Virus record (IMG/VR): IMGVR_UViG_3300020190_000033
Location: 1 to 64,000 of that record
Length of the DNA stretch: 64,000 nt
Source of the DNA: a virus
Reading direction: 5' to 3' (one strand)
In this document: in pieces, positions 52,633 to 60,231 of the stretch
Position numbering within the stretch: position 1 is the stretch's first letter
Layout of the letters: every line of letters starts with the position of its first letter
The notes under the pieces: model-generated
What the model was told of the DNA's origin: nothing
Databases searched by the model: none
The model's input: only the letters and a program-made list of their open reading frames with translations
Translations under genes and position numbers: made by a program

Positions 52633-53298
52633 ATGAATAGCCCCGTAATTTGTATCCGTGATTTGTCTATCCCTAATGGGTCACTTATGATCAAGGATAT
52701 GTGGCCGAACAGGTCTTTGGCAAACCCTGTGGTCGATCCCGCTCCTCAGGGACCTCGTTATCTTCGTCAGCCTGAGAACACCCTTCCTGTGGTGGTTGCA
52801 GATGTGGTGACAAGAGAAGTAAGTGGACTTGCCGCTTATCTCTTAGTGACAGTTGACGCAGGTGACGCAGGTGCCAACTTCACCCCTGCTCAGGCTAAGA
52901 CTGCCGCTGATGATATCATCTCAGAAATGAGGACAGGGGGTGACTTAGATGTTGCCACCGTGGAGGGAATTCTAGCCGGTGTGGTTGAAGGATCGGGTAT
53001 TGTTGGTACAGGGGACTCGACCGCTACCTTAGGCAACATCTTGGCGATTGTTGGTGGTGCGAAGTTTGTGGTGCCAGCGGGAACTGATGTCGGTGCGGTT
53101 TTCCAAACGGAAGCGGCTCAAGAGGCTTTATTTGATACGGGTGCTTATGCCCCCATCGTAAATGAAGATTCGAGCTTTTGGATTTCCTTGGCTCAGGGTA
53201 ACTTGTTCAAGGCTAAGAACAATCGTGTTAACCCTGTCACAGGTGCTGCATTAGACCCCTTAGTGGTTGTTTATGATGTGGATGGGACTGTGCTGTAA
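52633..53298 (+). CDS. virion-like protein, tandem paralogue 3
   Basis: A 221-aa protein; AAGGA lies upstream of ATG 52633. Landmarks: IRDLSIPNGSLMIKDMWPN, NPVVDPAPQGPRYLR, GLAAYLL, GDSTATLGNILAIVGG, VPAGTDVG, SSFWISLAQGNL and a final PLVVVYDVDGTVL. It is closer to paralogue 1 at the ends and paralogue 2 in the PAGT segment, suggesting recombination among copies. Confidence 0.78.
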   Translation: MNSPVICIRDLSIPNGSLMIKDMWPNRSLANPVVDPAPQGPRYLRQPENTLPVVVADVVTREVSGLAAYLLVTVDAGDAGANFTPAQAKTAADDIISEMRTGGDLDVATVEGILAGVVEGSGIVGTGDSTATLGNILAIVGGAKFVVPAGTDVGAVFQTEAAQEALFDTGAYAPIVNEDSSFWISLAQGNLFKAKNNRVNPVTGAALDPLVVVYDVDGTVL

Positions 53299-53299
53299 G

Positions 53300-53524
53300 A
53301 TGAAAATCGCCTTAATGGATAAGAAGGCAGTAAGTGCTTTCGTGTCGAGACAAACATTTGAGGGAAGAGTCTTGGTTTCCACAGGGACTGAACTTAGAGC
53401 CTCTTGGGGCTCTAAGCCTATTATTGCTAAGTGGATTTCGGATAAAATTGTCCGAGAGACTTCTGAGGATAAGGGTGTGAAGAAAGCACTTGAGTTACTA
53501 TCGGAAGTGTTATCGGACAAATGA
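53300..53524 (+). CDS. hypothetical small protein
   Basis: A 74-aa protein starting two bases after the preceding stop; no strong ribosome site, so translation is probably coupled. Mixed alpha/beta with ASWGSKPIIAKWISDKIV and a closing helix. The family is unrecognised. It precedes a DUF5659-like gene. Confidence 0.6.
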   Translation: MKIALMDKKAVSAFVSRQTFEGRVLVSTGTELRASWGSKPIIAKWISDKIVRETSEDKGVKKALELLSEVLSDK

Positions 53525-53535
53525 GGATTGGATAA

Positions 53536-53799
53536 GTGAGGGTTTTGGACATAGAGCCTGCGGAGTTGTACAAGACATCCGACTTGTATTTTGCAGCCTT
53601 CCTTAAAGCTGCGGGCTTAGACCTGCTCACCTCTGAAGTATTGGATAAGAAGGTGTTGTTTGTCTTTGAGCGGGTGGATTTGATTAAAGATTTGAAAAGG
53701 GAATACTTTAATCGAACCGCTCGTGTTCCTGCTCTTACTTTTGTTGATGAGATCAGAAGCCTCAAAGCCCTAACACATATGACAAGAGAAGGCTCTTAA
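53536..53799 (+). CDS. DUF5659-like small protein
   Basis: An 87-aa protein with a GTG start. YKTSDLYFAAFLKAAGLDLL, VLFVFERV, LKREYFNRTARVPALTF and IRSLKALTH match the layout I know from DUF5659 phage and bacterial small proteins. Function unknown; commonly found near phage structural genes. GAGGA lies about 12 bases upstream, rather far. Confidence 0.62.
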   Translation: MRVLDIEPAELYKTSDLYFAAFLKAAGLDLLTSEVLDKKVLFVFERVDLIKDLKREYFNRTARVPALTFVDEIRSLKALTHMTREGS

Positions 53800-53800
53800 A

Positions 53801-53845
53801 GGTTTTATCTAATTTTGGTGTGTAAAGCCAAAGGAGAATAAAACC
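53801..53845 (+). promoter_or_regulatory. nested hairpin leader enclosing the ribosome site
   Basis: Outer arms GGTTTTAT (53801-53808) and ATAAAACC (53838-53845) pair perfectly and end at the base before ATG 53846. The inner stem TTTGG/CCAAA (53814-53818 with 53828-53832) has a 9-base loop TGTGTAAAG. AAGGAG lies between inner and outer arms. Confidence 0.6.
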
Positions 53846-54205
53846 ATGACCCCTATCATGATTCATGTGGAAGAGGGCAAATCTGTTCCTTGTCCTATTG
53901 CGTGGACAGATGAGCTAGGTCGCCCCTTAGATGTAGAGGGCGTAGAGGCTTCTCTCTACACCTATGTGGGGAATGTAAGAACTATCCTCCAAGAACCTGC
54001 CGTGATGGTTCAAACAGATCAACCTCATAGATATGTCTTAAGATTTACAATCCCTGAAGGTTATTTGGGAAAGTACCTTTATGTTGGCTTTAGTGCTACG
54101 CTTATTTCGGATAACTCTACGCTCTATGCGGACATGATCCTTTATGTTATTGACCCCTTATCAGATGGGGGAATAACCCCAAGTCCCATCATAAGGGTTT
54201 TGTAG
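53846..54205 (+). CDS. probable beta-sandwich virion protein
   Basis: A 119-aa protein with alternating strands (MIHVEEGKSVPCPIAW, EASLYTYVGN, YVLRFTIPEG, YLYVGFSATL, YADMILYVI), an immunoglobulin-like pattern. It has a similar outline to the gene at 54598. Its end contains CCCTTAT/ATAAGGG (54155-54161 with 54190-54196), a possible terminator stem overlapping the stop region. The nested hairpin leader probably tunes its translation. Confidence 0.68.
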   Translation: MTPIMIHVEEGKSVPCPIAWTDELGRPLDVEGVEASLYTYVGNVRTILQEPAVMVQTDQPHRYVLRFTIPEGYLGKYLYVGFSATLISDNSTLYADMILYVIDPLSDGGITPSPIIRVL

Positions 54206-54214
54206 TTCTTTTAT
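54204..54214 (+). promoter_or_regulatory. AGTTTnTTTAT-like element before the gene at 54257
   Basis: AGTTCTTTTAT followed by TTATTTAC, 42 bases before the start codon. Confidence 0.38.
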
Positions 54215-54256
54215 TTATTTACTCCTCATAACCTCTTTGTCCAACGGAGATAGAAG

Positions 54257-54598
54257 ATGAAAGTAAAAGCTGAACTTGTCCGTATCGCCCAAGAAAACCC
54301 CAAACTCCGCTCGATCATCATTCCTGTGGTGAAGAGCAACGATGTCCAAAAGATGATCCATCTTGCCAAAGCTATTTTGGCGGAGGAAGAAGCTAAGGCT
54401 GAGGAGCTTAAGGCTGAGGAGCTTAAGGCTGAGGAGCCTAAGGCTGAGGAGCCTAAGGCTGAGGAGCCTAAGGCTAAGGAGCCTAAGGCTGAGAAAAAGG
54501 CATCAGAGAATACTCTCCGCAAGCAGATTATCCGTTTAGCTTCAGAGAGACCTGAGCTTAGGGAAGTTCTTATTCCCCTGTTGAAGGCTAATAAGTAA
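54257..54598 (+). CDS. protein with duplicated LIRLA-PELR-IPLLK motif and AEEPK repeats
   Basis: A 113-aa protein. The N-terminal LVRIAQENPKLRSIIIPVVK and C-terminal IIRLASERPELREVLIPLLK are copies of one motif. They flank a highly charged tandem repeat of KAEEL/KAEEP units (residues 48-77), probably an extended helix. The motif resembles short N-terminal segments of structural proteins of large phages. The two ends joined by a rigid linker could bridge two copies of one partner. The gene is coupled to the next (overlap at ATG). Confidence 0.7.
   Translation: MKVKAELVRIAQENPKLRSIIIPVVKSNDVQKMIHLAKAILAEEEAKAEELKAEELKAEEPKAEEPKAEEPKAKEPKAEKKASENTLRKQIIRLASERPELREVLIPLLKANK
54398..54487 (+). 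repeat. six tandem 15-base repeats
   Basis: Six consecutive copies of GCTGAGGAGC(T/C)TAAG, one with GCTAAGG in place of GCTGAGG, encode the AEELK/AEEPK units. The near-identity of copies implies recent slippage and likely length variation between isolates. Confidence 0.88.
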
Positions 54599-54918
54599 TG
54601 TCTGTTGTCTTTAGACAAAGACAGGTACTTGGTCCGAATGATTTAAGGATAGAGTTTTATTTGTCCGATGGGACACCTTATGATCCGCACTCCATAACAT
54701 ACGCCTTTTATGGGAACGATCCGATTATGGGCTTGTGGAGGGTAGGCGGTGGGGGTCGCCTTCCCTTTCAGGAAGCGGAGGGTAAGTATTTTGTGGCTGA
54801 AACTCTAACCACAGCATTTAGACCTGGGTCTTACTTCATCGAGTGGACGATGAAGAGGACAAGCACATCTCCCTTAGAAATAGCTAAGAAACAAGAGTTT
54901 GCATTTGTAGCGGGGTAA
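54598..54918 (+). CDS. probable beta-sandwich virion protein
   Basis: A 106-aa protein overlapping the previous stop. LRIEFYLSDGTPYDP, ITYAFYGND, GKYFVAETL and GSYFIEWTMK form a strand series typical of small Ig-like tail or head-tail proteins, in which a G-x-P-x-D-P segment is common. Similar in outline to the gene at 53846. No named family. Confidence 0.68.
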   Translation: MSVVFRQRQVLGPNDLRIEFYLSDGTPYDPHSITYAFYGNDPIMGLWRVGGGGRLPFQEAEGKYFVAETLTTAFRPGSYFIEWTMKRTSTSPLEIAKKQEFAFVAG

Positions 54919-54935
54919 GTTTATCCCTTTTTAAC

Positions 54936-54962
54936 CCTTTATTGTGTGTTATCCAATAAAGG
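54936..54962 (+). promoter_or_regulatory. 9-bp hairpin overlapping the ribosome site
   Basis: CCTTTATTG/CAATAAAGG with a 9-base loop TGTGTTATC. The 3' arm supplies the first half of the AAAGGAG ribosome site for ATG 54972. Confidence 0.58.
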
Positions 54963-54971
54963 AGAATGAAG

Positions 54972-55337
54972 ATGGGAAACTTTTGGATAAGGGACAGCGG
55001 TGTGAATACCCTGAAAGGGGTAGAGGGGGATGTGGATAATCCTCCCGTGTTGCCTGCGATGTTGATCGTTACGATGCTGAACGAGAACCAACAGGCAAGG
55101 GATGATTTTGAGTTCTTGTTTCCAACTATGAGTTCTTTGGAACAAGAGCGTCTTACGGAGTTATTTTCCTATTCAAGACCTCCTTTGGAATACCCGCAGG
55201 TATCTGAGGATAAGTTCCAACGCAGGGCAAATGACTTGGTGGTGCGTAGGTTGGATACGCTGCCAAAAAGTATCAACACATCGGATAACAAGTACTCGGG
55301 TCCTGTGATCCGATTGACCCTTCCACCAAGGAGATAA
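54972..55337 (+). CDS. hypothetical protein
   Basis: A 121-aa protein; ATG 54972 is correctly spaced from AGGAG, whereas ATG 54966 abuts it. The centre is helical (NENQQARDDFEFLFPTMSSLEQERL) and the C-terminus polar, ending in a short strand and PPRR. The family is unrecognised; the location suggests a virion component. Confidence 0.65.
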   Translation: MGNFWIRDSGVNTLKGVEGDVDNPPVLPAMLIVTMLNENQQARDDFEFLFPTMSSLEQERLTELFSYSRPPLEYPQVSEDKFQRRANDLVVRRLDTLPKSINTSDNKYSGPVIRLTLPPRR

Positions 55338-55340
55338 GTC

Positions 55341-55700
55341 ATGGGTACAGACCAAGAAGATGATGGATTTGATATAGAGGACTTGAATAAACTCCCCTTA
55401 AAAAGCAAAAAGTTTCTCGCGTATTTAATATCCGAGGTCACTTGGAAACTTGTGCTTTTCGTAATCTTATTTCTTTATCGGGATAAGATAGATTACTATG
55501 CTTTCTTTATCTTATTGGCAATAGTCATCACCAATGGATTTCTTCAAATTGGATACATATTGGGTGAGGTTGCCTTAGACAAATATTCTAGGGTAGCTAA
55601 AACAGCGTTATCCAATAAGCGTGTGGGGGGCAGGAAACCAAGGCAAAAGATAGAAGTGGATAAACAGACAAAGATTCTGATAGATGAGGATGACCTATGA
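55341..55700 (+). CDS. predicted two-helix membrane protein
   Basis: A 119-aa protein with an acidic N-terminus and two hydrophobic segments (VTWKLVLFVILFLY near 33-46 and AFFILLAIVITNGFLQIGYILG near 54-75). A basic C-terminal tail follows (VGGRKPRQK). Size and topology fit a class II holin or other inner-membrane phage protein, but no lysis partner is adjacent (the transglycosylases lie over 11 kb away). The ATGA overlap with topoisomerase implies a shared message. Confidence 0.68.
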   Translation: MGTDQEDDGFDIEDLNKLPLKSKKFLAYLISEVTWKLVLFVILFLYRDKIDYYAFFILLAIVITNGFLQIGYILGEVALDKYSRVAKTALSNKRVGGRKPRQKIEVDKQTKILIDEDDL

Positions 55701-57055
55701 GTGCTTCATCTCAGTACGCAACGAGCACGCTAAAAGTTTTTAAAGCCTTGGCTGTGTCTTTAAAGCACTACAAGGCACCGATGCCATCAGGTGACGAAGA
55801 TGAACAAAGACTCCACATCAAGTCCATATTGGATAAGATAAAAGAGCTACCTAATGTGCTGAGGTTTTTGGATAATAACATAGGTAAGAGTGTAAATGTG
55901 AAGCCTGTGAAGTCTGGCAGGGCAGGTGCTGTAAGGCTTTTGGCTCAGTATTTAGGAGGGAAATACTCAATGGGGGAGATGTCTGAAAAGGCTAGGGGGT
56001 TCTTTCAGAGGAACTACGAAGCGAGGTCATTATATAGGGGACAAAAACCCCTCCTAGTGGCAATTCCTGAAGAGATAAGAACCTACTTGCCTCCCAAAAT
56101 CGTGGTTAAATTGGATAACGCGGGGTACATCAAAGAGATAACGGATATGTACGATAATGTGTCTTATGGGTTGTTGGAGAAGATTACAGCTCAACAACAA
56201 CTGCTGAGAGAGTACAAATCCATAGAGAAAAAGATAAAGGTCGGGTTAACATCTAAAGATGAAACCGCTCGATACTTATCAACCATCATGGGGATCATCA
56301 TGGAAACAGGCATCCGTCCTGGGAATAGGTCTAATGGAATAAAAGAGATTTTGGATAAAGGTGAGGTGAAGAAGGAAACCTTTGGAGCTATCACTTTAAA
56401 GAGGCAGCACATAAAGGTGAAAGAAGGCGAGATACAGCTACAGTTCCCCGGTAAGAAAGGTACGCTCAACAACGCCGTCTTATTGGATAAAAAGGTTATC
56501 CGTGCCGTCTCTGATATAGCCGAGGGATTAGAACCTGATGATTACCTTTTCGGTGATTTAGACTATGATGACTTATCCGCATACTTCAATAAAAACTTCA
56601 AAGGACTACGGATAACTGATTTTAGGAAACTAAGGGCAACCAAAGAGGTATTTGAAGGGCTTAAAGCGGAACAAACAGAGCTATTTAAAAGGATTAAGTC
56701 TTTTGTAGATTTGGAGGTTAAAGAGCAAGAGGCGAGGGTAATTAAAGAGATTGTGCGTGCTCTTAAAAAGGTTCACACGCAGGCTCAGGTGGCACTTAGC
56801 CATGAGTCCTCGAAGACGACTGAGAAGTCTTACATCAATCCGCAGGTTTTATTAGCGTTCCTCTCTAGGGGTGGGCTTTTACCCACTCTAGAAGAGTGCG
56901 TACTATCAGGTAAAACCAAACTTGAGTTCAATCCCCTTGCATTTATCCAAAACGCGAATAAAATAGCCACCCTAAGGTATCCTATTACGACTAAGTGTGC
57001 GGGATTGGATAGATGCTTATCCGATATTCTGTTCGACTTGGTAGACAGCATCTAA
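55697..57055 (+). CDS. type IB DNA topoisomerase
   Basis: A 452-aa protein. It nicks one strand through a 3'-phosphotyrosine and relaxes supercoils without ATP. The catalytic set is present in order: R207 in TGIRPGNR, the beta-hairpin lysine K253/K254 in FPGKKG after KRQHIKVKEG, R310 in ITDFRKLRAT, H369 in ALSHESSKTT and the nucleophile Y379 in KSYINP. The core domain of about 200-400 matches viral and bacterial TopIB; the N-terminal 180 residues include the KPxPSGDED-like region of the clamp. Type IB enzymes are uncommon in phages. It probably eases replication and packaging torsion. Confidence 0.88.
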   Translation: MSASSQYATSTLKVFKALAVSLKHYKAPMPSGDEDEQRLHIKSILDKIKELPNVLRFLDNNIGKSVNVKPVKSGRAGAVRLLAQYLGGKYSMGEMSEKARGFFQRNYEARSLYRGQKPLLVAIPEEIRTYLPPKIVVKLDNAGYIKEITDMYDNVSYGLLEKITAQQQLLREYKSIEKKIKVGLTSKDETARYLSTIMGIIMETGIRPGNRSNGIKEILDKGEVKKETFGAITLKRQHIKVKEGEIQLQFPGKKGTLNNAVLLDKKVIRAVSDIAEGLEPDDYLFGDLDYDDLSAYFNKNFKGLRITDFRKLRATKEVFEGLKAEQTELFKRIKSFVDLEVKEQEARVIKEIVRALKKVHTQAQVALSHESSKTTEKSYINPQVLLAFLSRGGLLPTLEECVLSGKTKLEFNPLAFIQNANKIATLRYPITTKCAGLDRCLSDILFDLVDSI

Positions 57056-57064
57056 GGAGTTGAG

Positions 57065-57268
57065 ATGATCCACCACAGCCCTAATCTGAAGTATTTTGTG
57101 ATTGCAGTCATTTATTTTGCCGTGCGGATAGTGGCAGATTCCCTGCCTGCGGTGGGGAATACAAAGATTCACTTTGAATACTTTGAGGAAGTCCCCTATT
57201 ACCAACCTGTATGTAACGACAAGGACAAGGATATAGATATGTCCTTTGACGAGGATTATGGTTGCTGA
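57065..57268 (+). CDS. small predicted membrane protein
   Basis: A 67-aa protein with one hydrophobic segment (YFVIAVIYFAVRIVA, near 10-24), then a polar acidic C-terminus with Cys50 and a terminal Cys67. GGAG precedes the ATG. Topology N-in with the tail outside is possible. It overlaps the next gene by 11 bases. Function unknown. Confidence 0.62.
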   Translation: MIHHSPNLKYFVIAVIYFAVRIVADSLPAVGNTKIHFEYFEEVPYYQPVCNDKDKDIDMSFDEDYGC

Positions 57269-57854
57269 TATGGATAAAAACCCATTTGGAGGTGGTAACG
57301 CCGTATCTCTTTACATCCCGATTACGGACATAGAGCAAGAGTTCTTATCTCGGTTGGTAGAGAGTAAAGAAGTTCAGCTTATTGTTCATGATTGGGGATT
57401 TGTAGAGTCGCCTCGATTAACTTTTGGGGATAAGAACCTTCATGTGCATTTCAAGTTGCAGTTCGACAGACCCGATCCGCCTATGGCTGTTAGGGCATTT
57501 GATTTAGAACTGAGGACTCGAAGCGGAATTTGTCTCTTCCGTCAAAAGATGAGCACAGAGTACGCGGGAGAACCTTTGTTGGTCGGAGCTGGACTTGAGT
57601 TTGATATGGTGTGGGACATCGCCATTCGATTTATTGATCCTAAGTTAATCAAAGCCCTTATGCCGCAGACATTAGGTATCACTTCTAGGTTAGAAGATAC
57701 AGCTACACATGAAATGACAATCTTGGGAAATATGAACCTTTCCCAAGACCTTATCCGTAAAGCACACGATTTACGGACTAAAGAGTTACTGCTTCCTAGT
57801 TTGGTGGCTAGAGCAAAGCAAGAAGCCCGGGTGAAGGCACAGCGTAAGGTTTGA
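57258..57854 (+). CDS. hypothetical protein
   Basis: A 198-aa protein; start taken at ATG 57258, although GAGG lies very close, and ATG 57270 is an alternative. The N-terminal half is beta-rich (VSLYIPITDIEQEFLS, LIVHDWGF, LHVHFKLQF, VRAFDLELR), and the C-terminal half is helical and basic (LIRKAHDLRTKELLLPSLVARAKQEARVKAQRKV). Possibly a virion or nucleic-acid-binding protein; the family is unrecognised. Confidence 0.68.
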   Translation: MVADMDKNPFGGGNAVSLYIPITDIEQEFLSRLVESKEVQLIVHDWGFVESPRLTFGDKNLHVHFKLQFDRPDPPMAVRAFDLELRTRSGICLFRQKMSTEYAGEPLLVGAGLEFDMVWDIAIRFIDPKLIKALMPQTLGITSRLEDTATHEMTILGNMNLSQDLIRKAHDLRTKELLLPSLVARAKQEARVKAQRKV

Positions 57855-57866
57855 TAATCCATTTAT

Positions 57867-57892
57867 CACTTCAGCTTATGTGGGAGGTGATA
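57867..57892 (+). promoter_or_regulatory. leader stem around the ribosome site of the gene at 57894
   Basis: TATCAC and GTGATA pair (6 bp) and place GGGAGG in the loop, directly before the start codon. Same theme as the other hairpin leaders, but weaker. Confidence 0.35.
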
Positions 57893-57893
57893 T

Positions 57894-58352
57894 ATGGATA
57901 TAAACGAACGCCTGAAGATGCTTCATATGAGAATAGCTGCACTTGAGGCTAATGCCCCAAGTGCAGAGAGCCATTTCTTTGATAACCCTCAACACAAGGG
58001 AGTGAGGGAGTTCGGAGAGTCTGAAGCTATTTCAAATAGCCCTGAAACAGCGACCAAAGCGGTCAAGAACTCGGACGCTCCCGACCGAGGTGTGGCGAAA
58101 GCTAAAAAAGAGAGTCTGCTTGCTCCACCTCCACCCGAGGAAGTTCTCGAAATTCAACCTGGAGCAAATCAGTTTTCGACACTCAGTCAGCTTTTAGTCG
58201 AAACAAAAGAACCCATAAAGGGGGTTCCCCAAGGTTATGAGGATATGCCCAAGGCAACGCCAATCAAACCAACAAGCGAGAAAACCCACAAAGAAGAGAA
58301 ACAAGAAGCAGTCCAAAAGATGATGAGGAGACTAGGCTATGGCCTCCGTTAA
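57894..58352 (+). CDS. small disordered protein with RIAALEA-type N-terminus
   Basis: A 152-aa protein beginning MDINERLKMLHMRIAALEA, similar to the RIARLER half of the RTAS tag family but without RTAS. The remainder is rich in Pro, Glu, Lys and Ala and probably disordered until a final basic helix (EAVQKMMRRLGYGLR). GGGAGG lies upstream within a small stem. It overlaps the next gene by 14 bases. A scaffold-like or virion-interior role is possible. Confidence 0.66.
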   Translation: MDINERLKMLHMRIAALEANAPSAESHFFDNPQHKGVREFGESEAISNSPETATKAVKNSDAPDRGVAKAKKESLLAPPPPEEVLEIQPGANQFSTLSQLLVETKEPIKGVPQGYEDMPKATPIKPTSEKTHKEEKQEAVQKMMRRLGYGLR

Positions 58353-58902
58353 TCTTAACAAAACATCGGACGATATAGACGCACACTTTGTGGGGGATAA
58401 GTTCCCCGTCGTAGCTGGTCCTATCCTTAGAGCCACTAAGTGGAAGGCAGGGCTGTTTGTCCGTTATGTAGAAGATGAGATAGAAACAAACAACTTTACG
58501 GTGGAACAATCTAATGGCAGGGAAGTTGTTGGATTTCTCTTGTTTGGGAGCGAAGATTACGCTGATGCAAGACAATCCAATTTCCGTAACTTTACATCTT
58601 ATCAAAACACATCTGCACTTGCCTCTTCTAGCGGCTCGGCTACACTAACCATGATCAGCGGAGGAGCTAGATACCTGTTCAAAAACTTTGAAACTATTGC
58701 CCTTGATGCAGGAGGGGTTCGTCAAGGTGGGGCTATCACATACAACCTTAATGAACCCCTTAAAATATCCGAAAACGGACTTCTTTGTAATGACCCTGAT
58801 GATCGTCTATCTCTTGCGATAGGTGGCGATCCGATTGTGGTAGGCTTCTGCTCCAAGAAGCCAGGTATAGATGGCAAGTTGGGTATTGACCTTAAGTTCT
58901 AG
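58339..58902 (+). CDS. probable virion structural protein
   Basis: A 187-aa beta-rich protein (KFPVVAGPILRATKWKAGLFV, VVGFLLFGSED, ITYNLNEPLKISENGLL). The segment LKISENGLLCNDP and the closing GIDLKF are like capsid decoration or fibritin-like domains. No enzymatic motif. It ends the structural block before the convergent minus-strand module. Confidence 0.66.
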   Translation: MASVNLNKTSDDIDAHFVGDKFPVVAGPILRATKWKAGLFVRYVEDEIETNNFTVEQSNGREVVGFLLFGSEDYADARQSNFRNFTSYQNTSALASSSGSATLTMISGGARYLFKNFETIALDAGGVRQGGAITYNLNEPLKISENGLLCNDPDDRLSLAIGGDPIVVGFCSKKPGIDGKLGIDLKF

Positions 58903-59179
58903 CCTTAAGTCTATTACGGATAGTTCGATCACAAACACCAAACCATGATCCTATCCGTCTGTAGTCCCAACCCAATGATCTCAATCTATCGACCTCGCTC
59001 AAGTCGATGGGGGTCATCTTTCTGTTCTTGCTGTGTCCTTGTTTGCGTAACTTACAACCCGCTTCTATTAGCCTATTACGGATAGTGTTCGAGGAAACTC
59101 CATAACGCTTCGCTAGGATACTAAAGCTGTCTCCCTGCTCATAAGCCTCTACAATCTGTGCGACAGGCAATGAAATCAC
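58892..59179 (-). CDS. protein with two helix-turn-helix motifs, beside an HNH gene
   Basis: A 95-aa protein. GTG 59179 is chosen because GGAGG is well placed and it overlaps the upstream stop (GTGA). Two copies of an HTH of the same type: SILAKRYGVSSNTIRNRLIEAG and DYRRIGSWFGVCDRTIRNRLK. These resemble DNA-recognition modules attached to homing endonucleases. Coupling to the HNH gene upstream suggests the two act together as nuclease plus targeting protein, or that one split from the other. Confidence 0.75.
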   Translation of the reverse strand: MISLPVAQIVEAYEQGDSFSILAKRYGVSSNTIRNRLIEAGCKLRKQGHSKNRKMTPIDLSEVDRLRSLGWDYRRIGSWFGVCDRTIRNRLKART

Positions 59180-59616
59180 AGCTTCCCCTCCAACCAACTC
59201 AGGTCAAGTATCCATTTCTTACCTGATCTTTCGCTCCATACCTTAAAGACATTTTGTACTAGCTTTTCCATATCTTCCACGGATAGTCCGTTTACAATGG
59301 CTAGGTGGGTCATGACGGAGACAACATCTACCTTAAGGGCGAGCGTTCTACCTAAGTGTTTTGCCTTGTGGCAGAGCGGACACAAGGCAATAAGTCCCTC
59401 TAGCTTTTGGATATTCTTTTGGTCGTCATAAGACCAAATCTCATGACACTCGACAGGGTGTGTTGATCCTTTGCCGCCACACACCTCACAAACATAACCT
59501 GCCTTCTTGTAACACTCTTTCCGCAGTTTATCCCAACTTGATTTGGATAGATTGGCTTCATCTCTTAGGTTGTTCCCCCAACTTGATTTGGGGACAAGTT
59601 CTATATTCAGCTTCAT
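59176..59616 (-). CDS. HNH endonuclease
   Basis: A 146-aa protein; GGAGGAG lies upstream of ATG 59616. CEVCGG (C43, C46), ECHEIWSYDD (H58) and LCPLCHKAKH (C79, C82, H83 and H87) form a zinc-bound HNH core of the beta-beta-alpha-metal type. The C-terminal helix may be structural or DNA-contacting. Phage HNH enzymes serve as homing endonucleases or in DNA packaging; here it is placed among replication genes and coupled with an HTH protein, which favours homing. Confidence 0.84.
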   Translation of the reverse strand: MKLNIELVPKSSWGNNLRDEANLSKSSWDKLRKECYKKAGYVCEVCGGKGSTHPVECHEIWSYDDQKNIQKLEGLIALCPLCHKAKHLGRTLALKVDVVSVMTHLAIVNGLSVEDMEKLVQNVFKVWSERSGKKWILDLSWLEGKL

Positions 59617-59683
59617 GGGATTAAGACTCCTCCTTCAGGGCGGTAGTATCTTACTTATAACTATCCAATTTACGGAGCAAAGA

Positions 59684-59998
59684 TTGAACCTACTAAGGCA
59701 CACCAAGTTTAGGCTCAAGGCTGATATGGAGTTTATCACCACGGCTGAGATGGGCGATCTTCATGTGATTCTTCTACAGGATGAAACCGATCACCTTAGC
59801 GTGAAGTCACAGGACTTACTTACACGCAAAGAAATGGATTTATCTGTGTCGCATCTTAAGGAGAAGTTTATTTACACAGGTTGCCCTGCTAACCTGCGTT
59901 ACCTGATGGACTTTATCCGTCATGAGGGGCAGGAACCCTGCTCTCAATCGGATAAGTTCGCATTAGCGACTCAGTTAGAGTCGCTGTGGGTCAAGTAA
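59684..59998 (+). CDS. hypothetical protein (TTG start)
   Basis: A 104-aa protein. TTG 59684 is chosen for the GGAG six bases upstream; ATG 59726 is an alternative. The longer frame from 59543 would overlap the HNH gene and is rejected. Mixed alpha/beta (MEFITTAEMGDLHVILLQDE, then helix LRYLMDFIRHEGQE). It converges with a small minus-strand gene, overlapping by eight bases. No family recognised. Confidence 0.6.
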   Translation: MNLLRHTKFRLKADMEFITTAEMGDLHVILLQDETDHLSVKSQDLLTRKEMDLSVSHLKEKFIYTGCPANLRYLMDFIRHEGQEPCSQSDKFALATQLESLWVK

Positions 59999-60170
59999 GA
60001 GAGTATCCCTTACTGAGGTAAAGGACAACCAAGTCCTCAATATCATCCTCCTTGATTGGCTTGATGGTGATTTTCCCCTTGCTCAAGTCGCCAATCATCA
60101 TGTCTATGTGACCATCCTCCATCGACATAAATGACACCCATTGCCCACCCTTCTTTAACCGAATATCCAT
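59991..60170 (-). CDS. hypothetical small protein
   Basis: A 59-aa protein; AAGGAG lies upstream of ATG 60170. Two basic beta strands (DIRLKKGGQWVSFMSM) and an acidic helix with IKEDDIEDLVVLYLSKGY. Its upstream region is shared divergently with the small gene at 60232. Function unknown. Confidence 0.62.
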   Translation of the reverse strand: MDIRLKKGGQWVSFMSMEDGHIDMMIGDLSKGKITIKPIKEDDIEDLVVLYLSKGYSLT

Positions 60171-60231
60171 CTTAGTACTCCTTGTGAGTGACACGCTACT
60201 AATAATGGATAAACCGATATGGGATACGAAC

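Noticed and set aside
54387-54494. CRISPR-like array
   Set aside because: The repeats are contiguous 15-base units within a coding frame with no spacers.
59543-59683. N-terminal extension of the plus-strand frame ending at 59998
   Set aside because: It runs antisense through the HNH gene, has no ribosome site, and TTG 59684 with GGAG is a better start.
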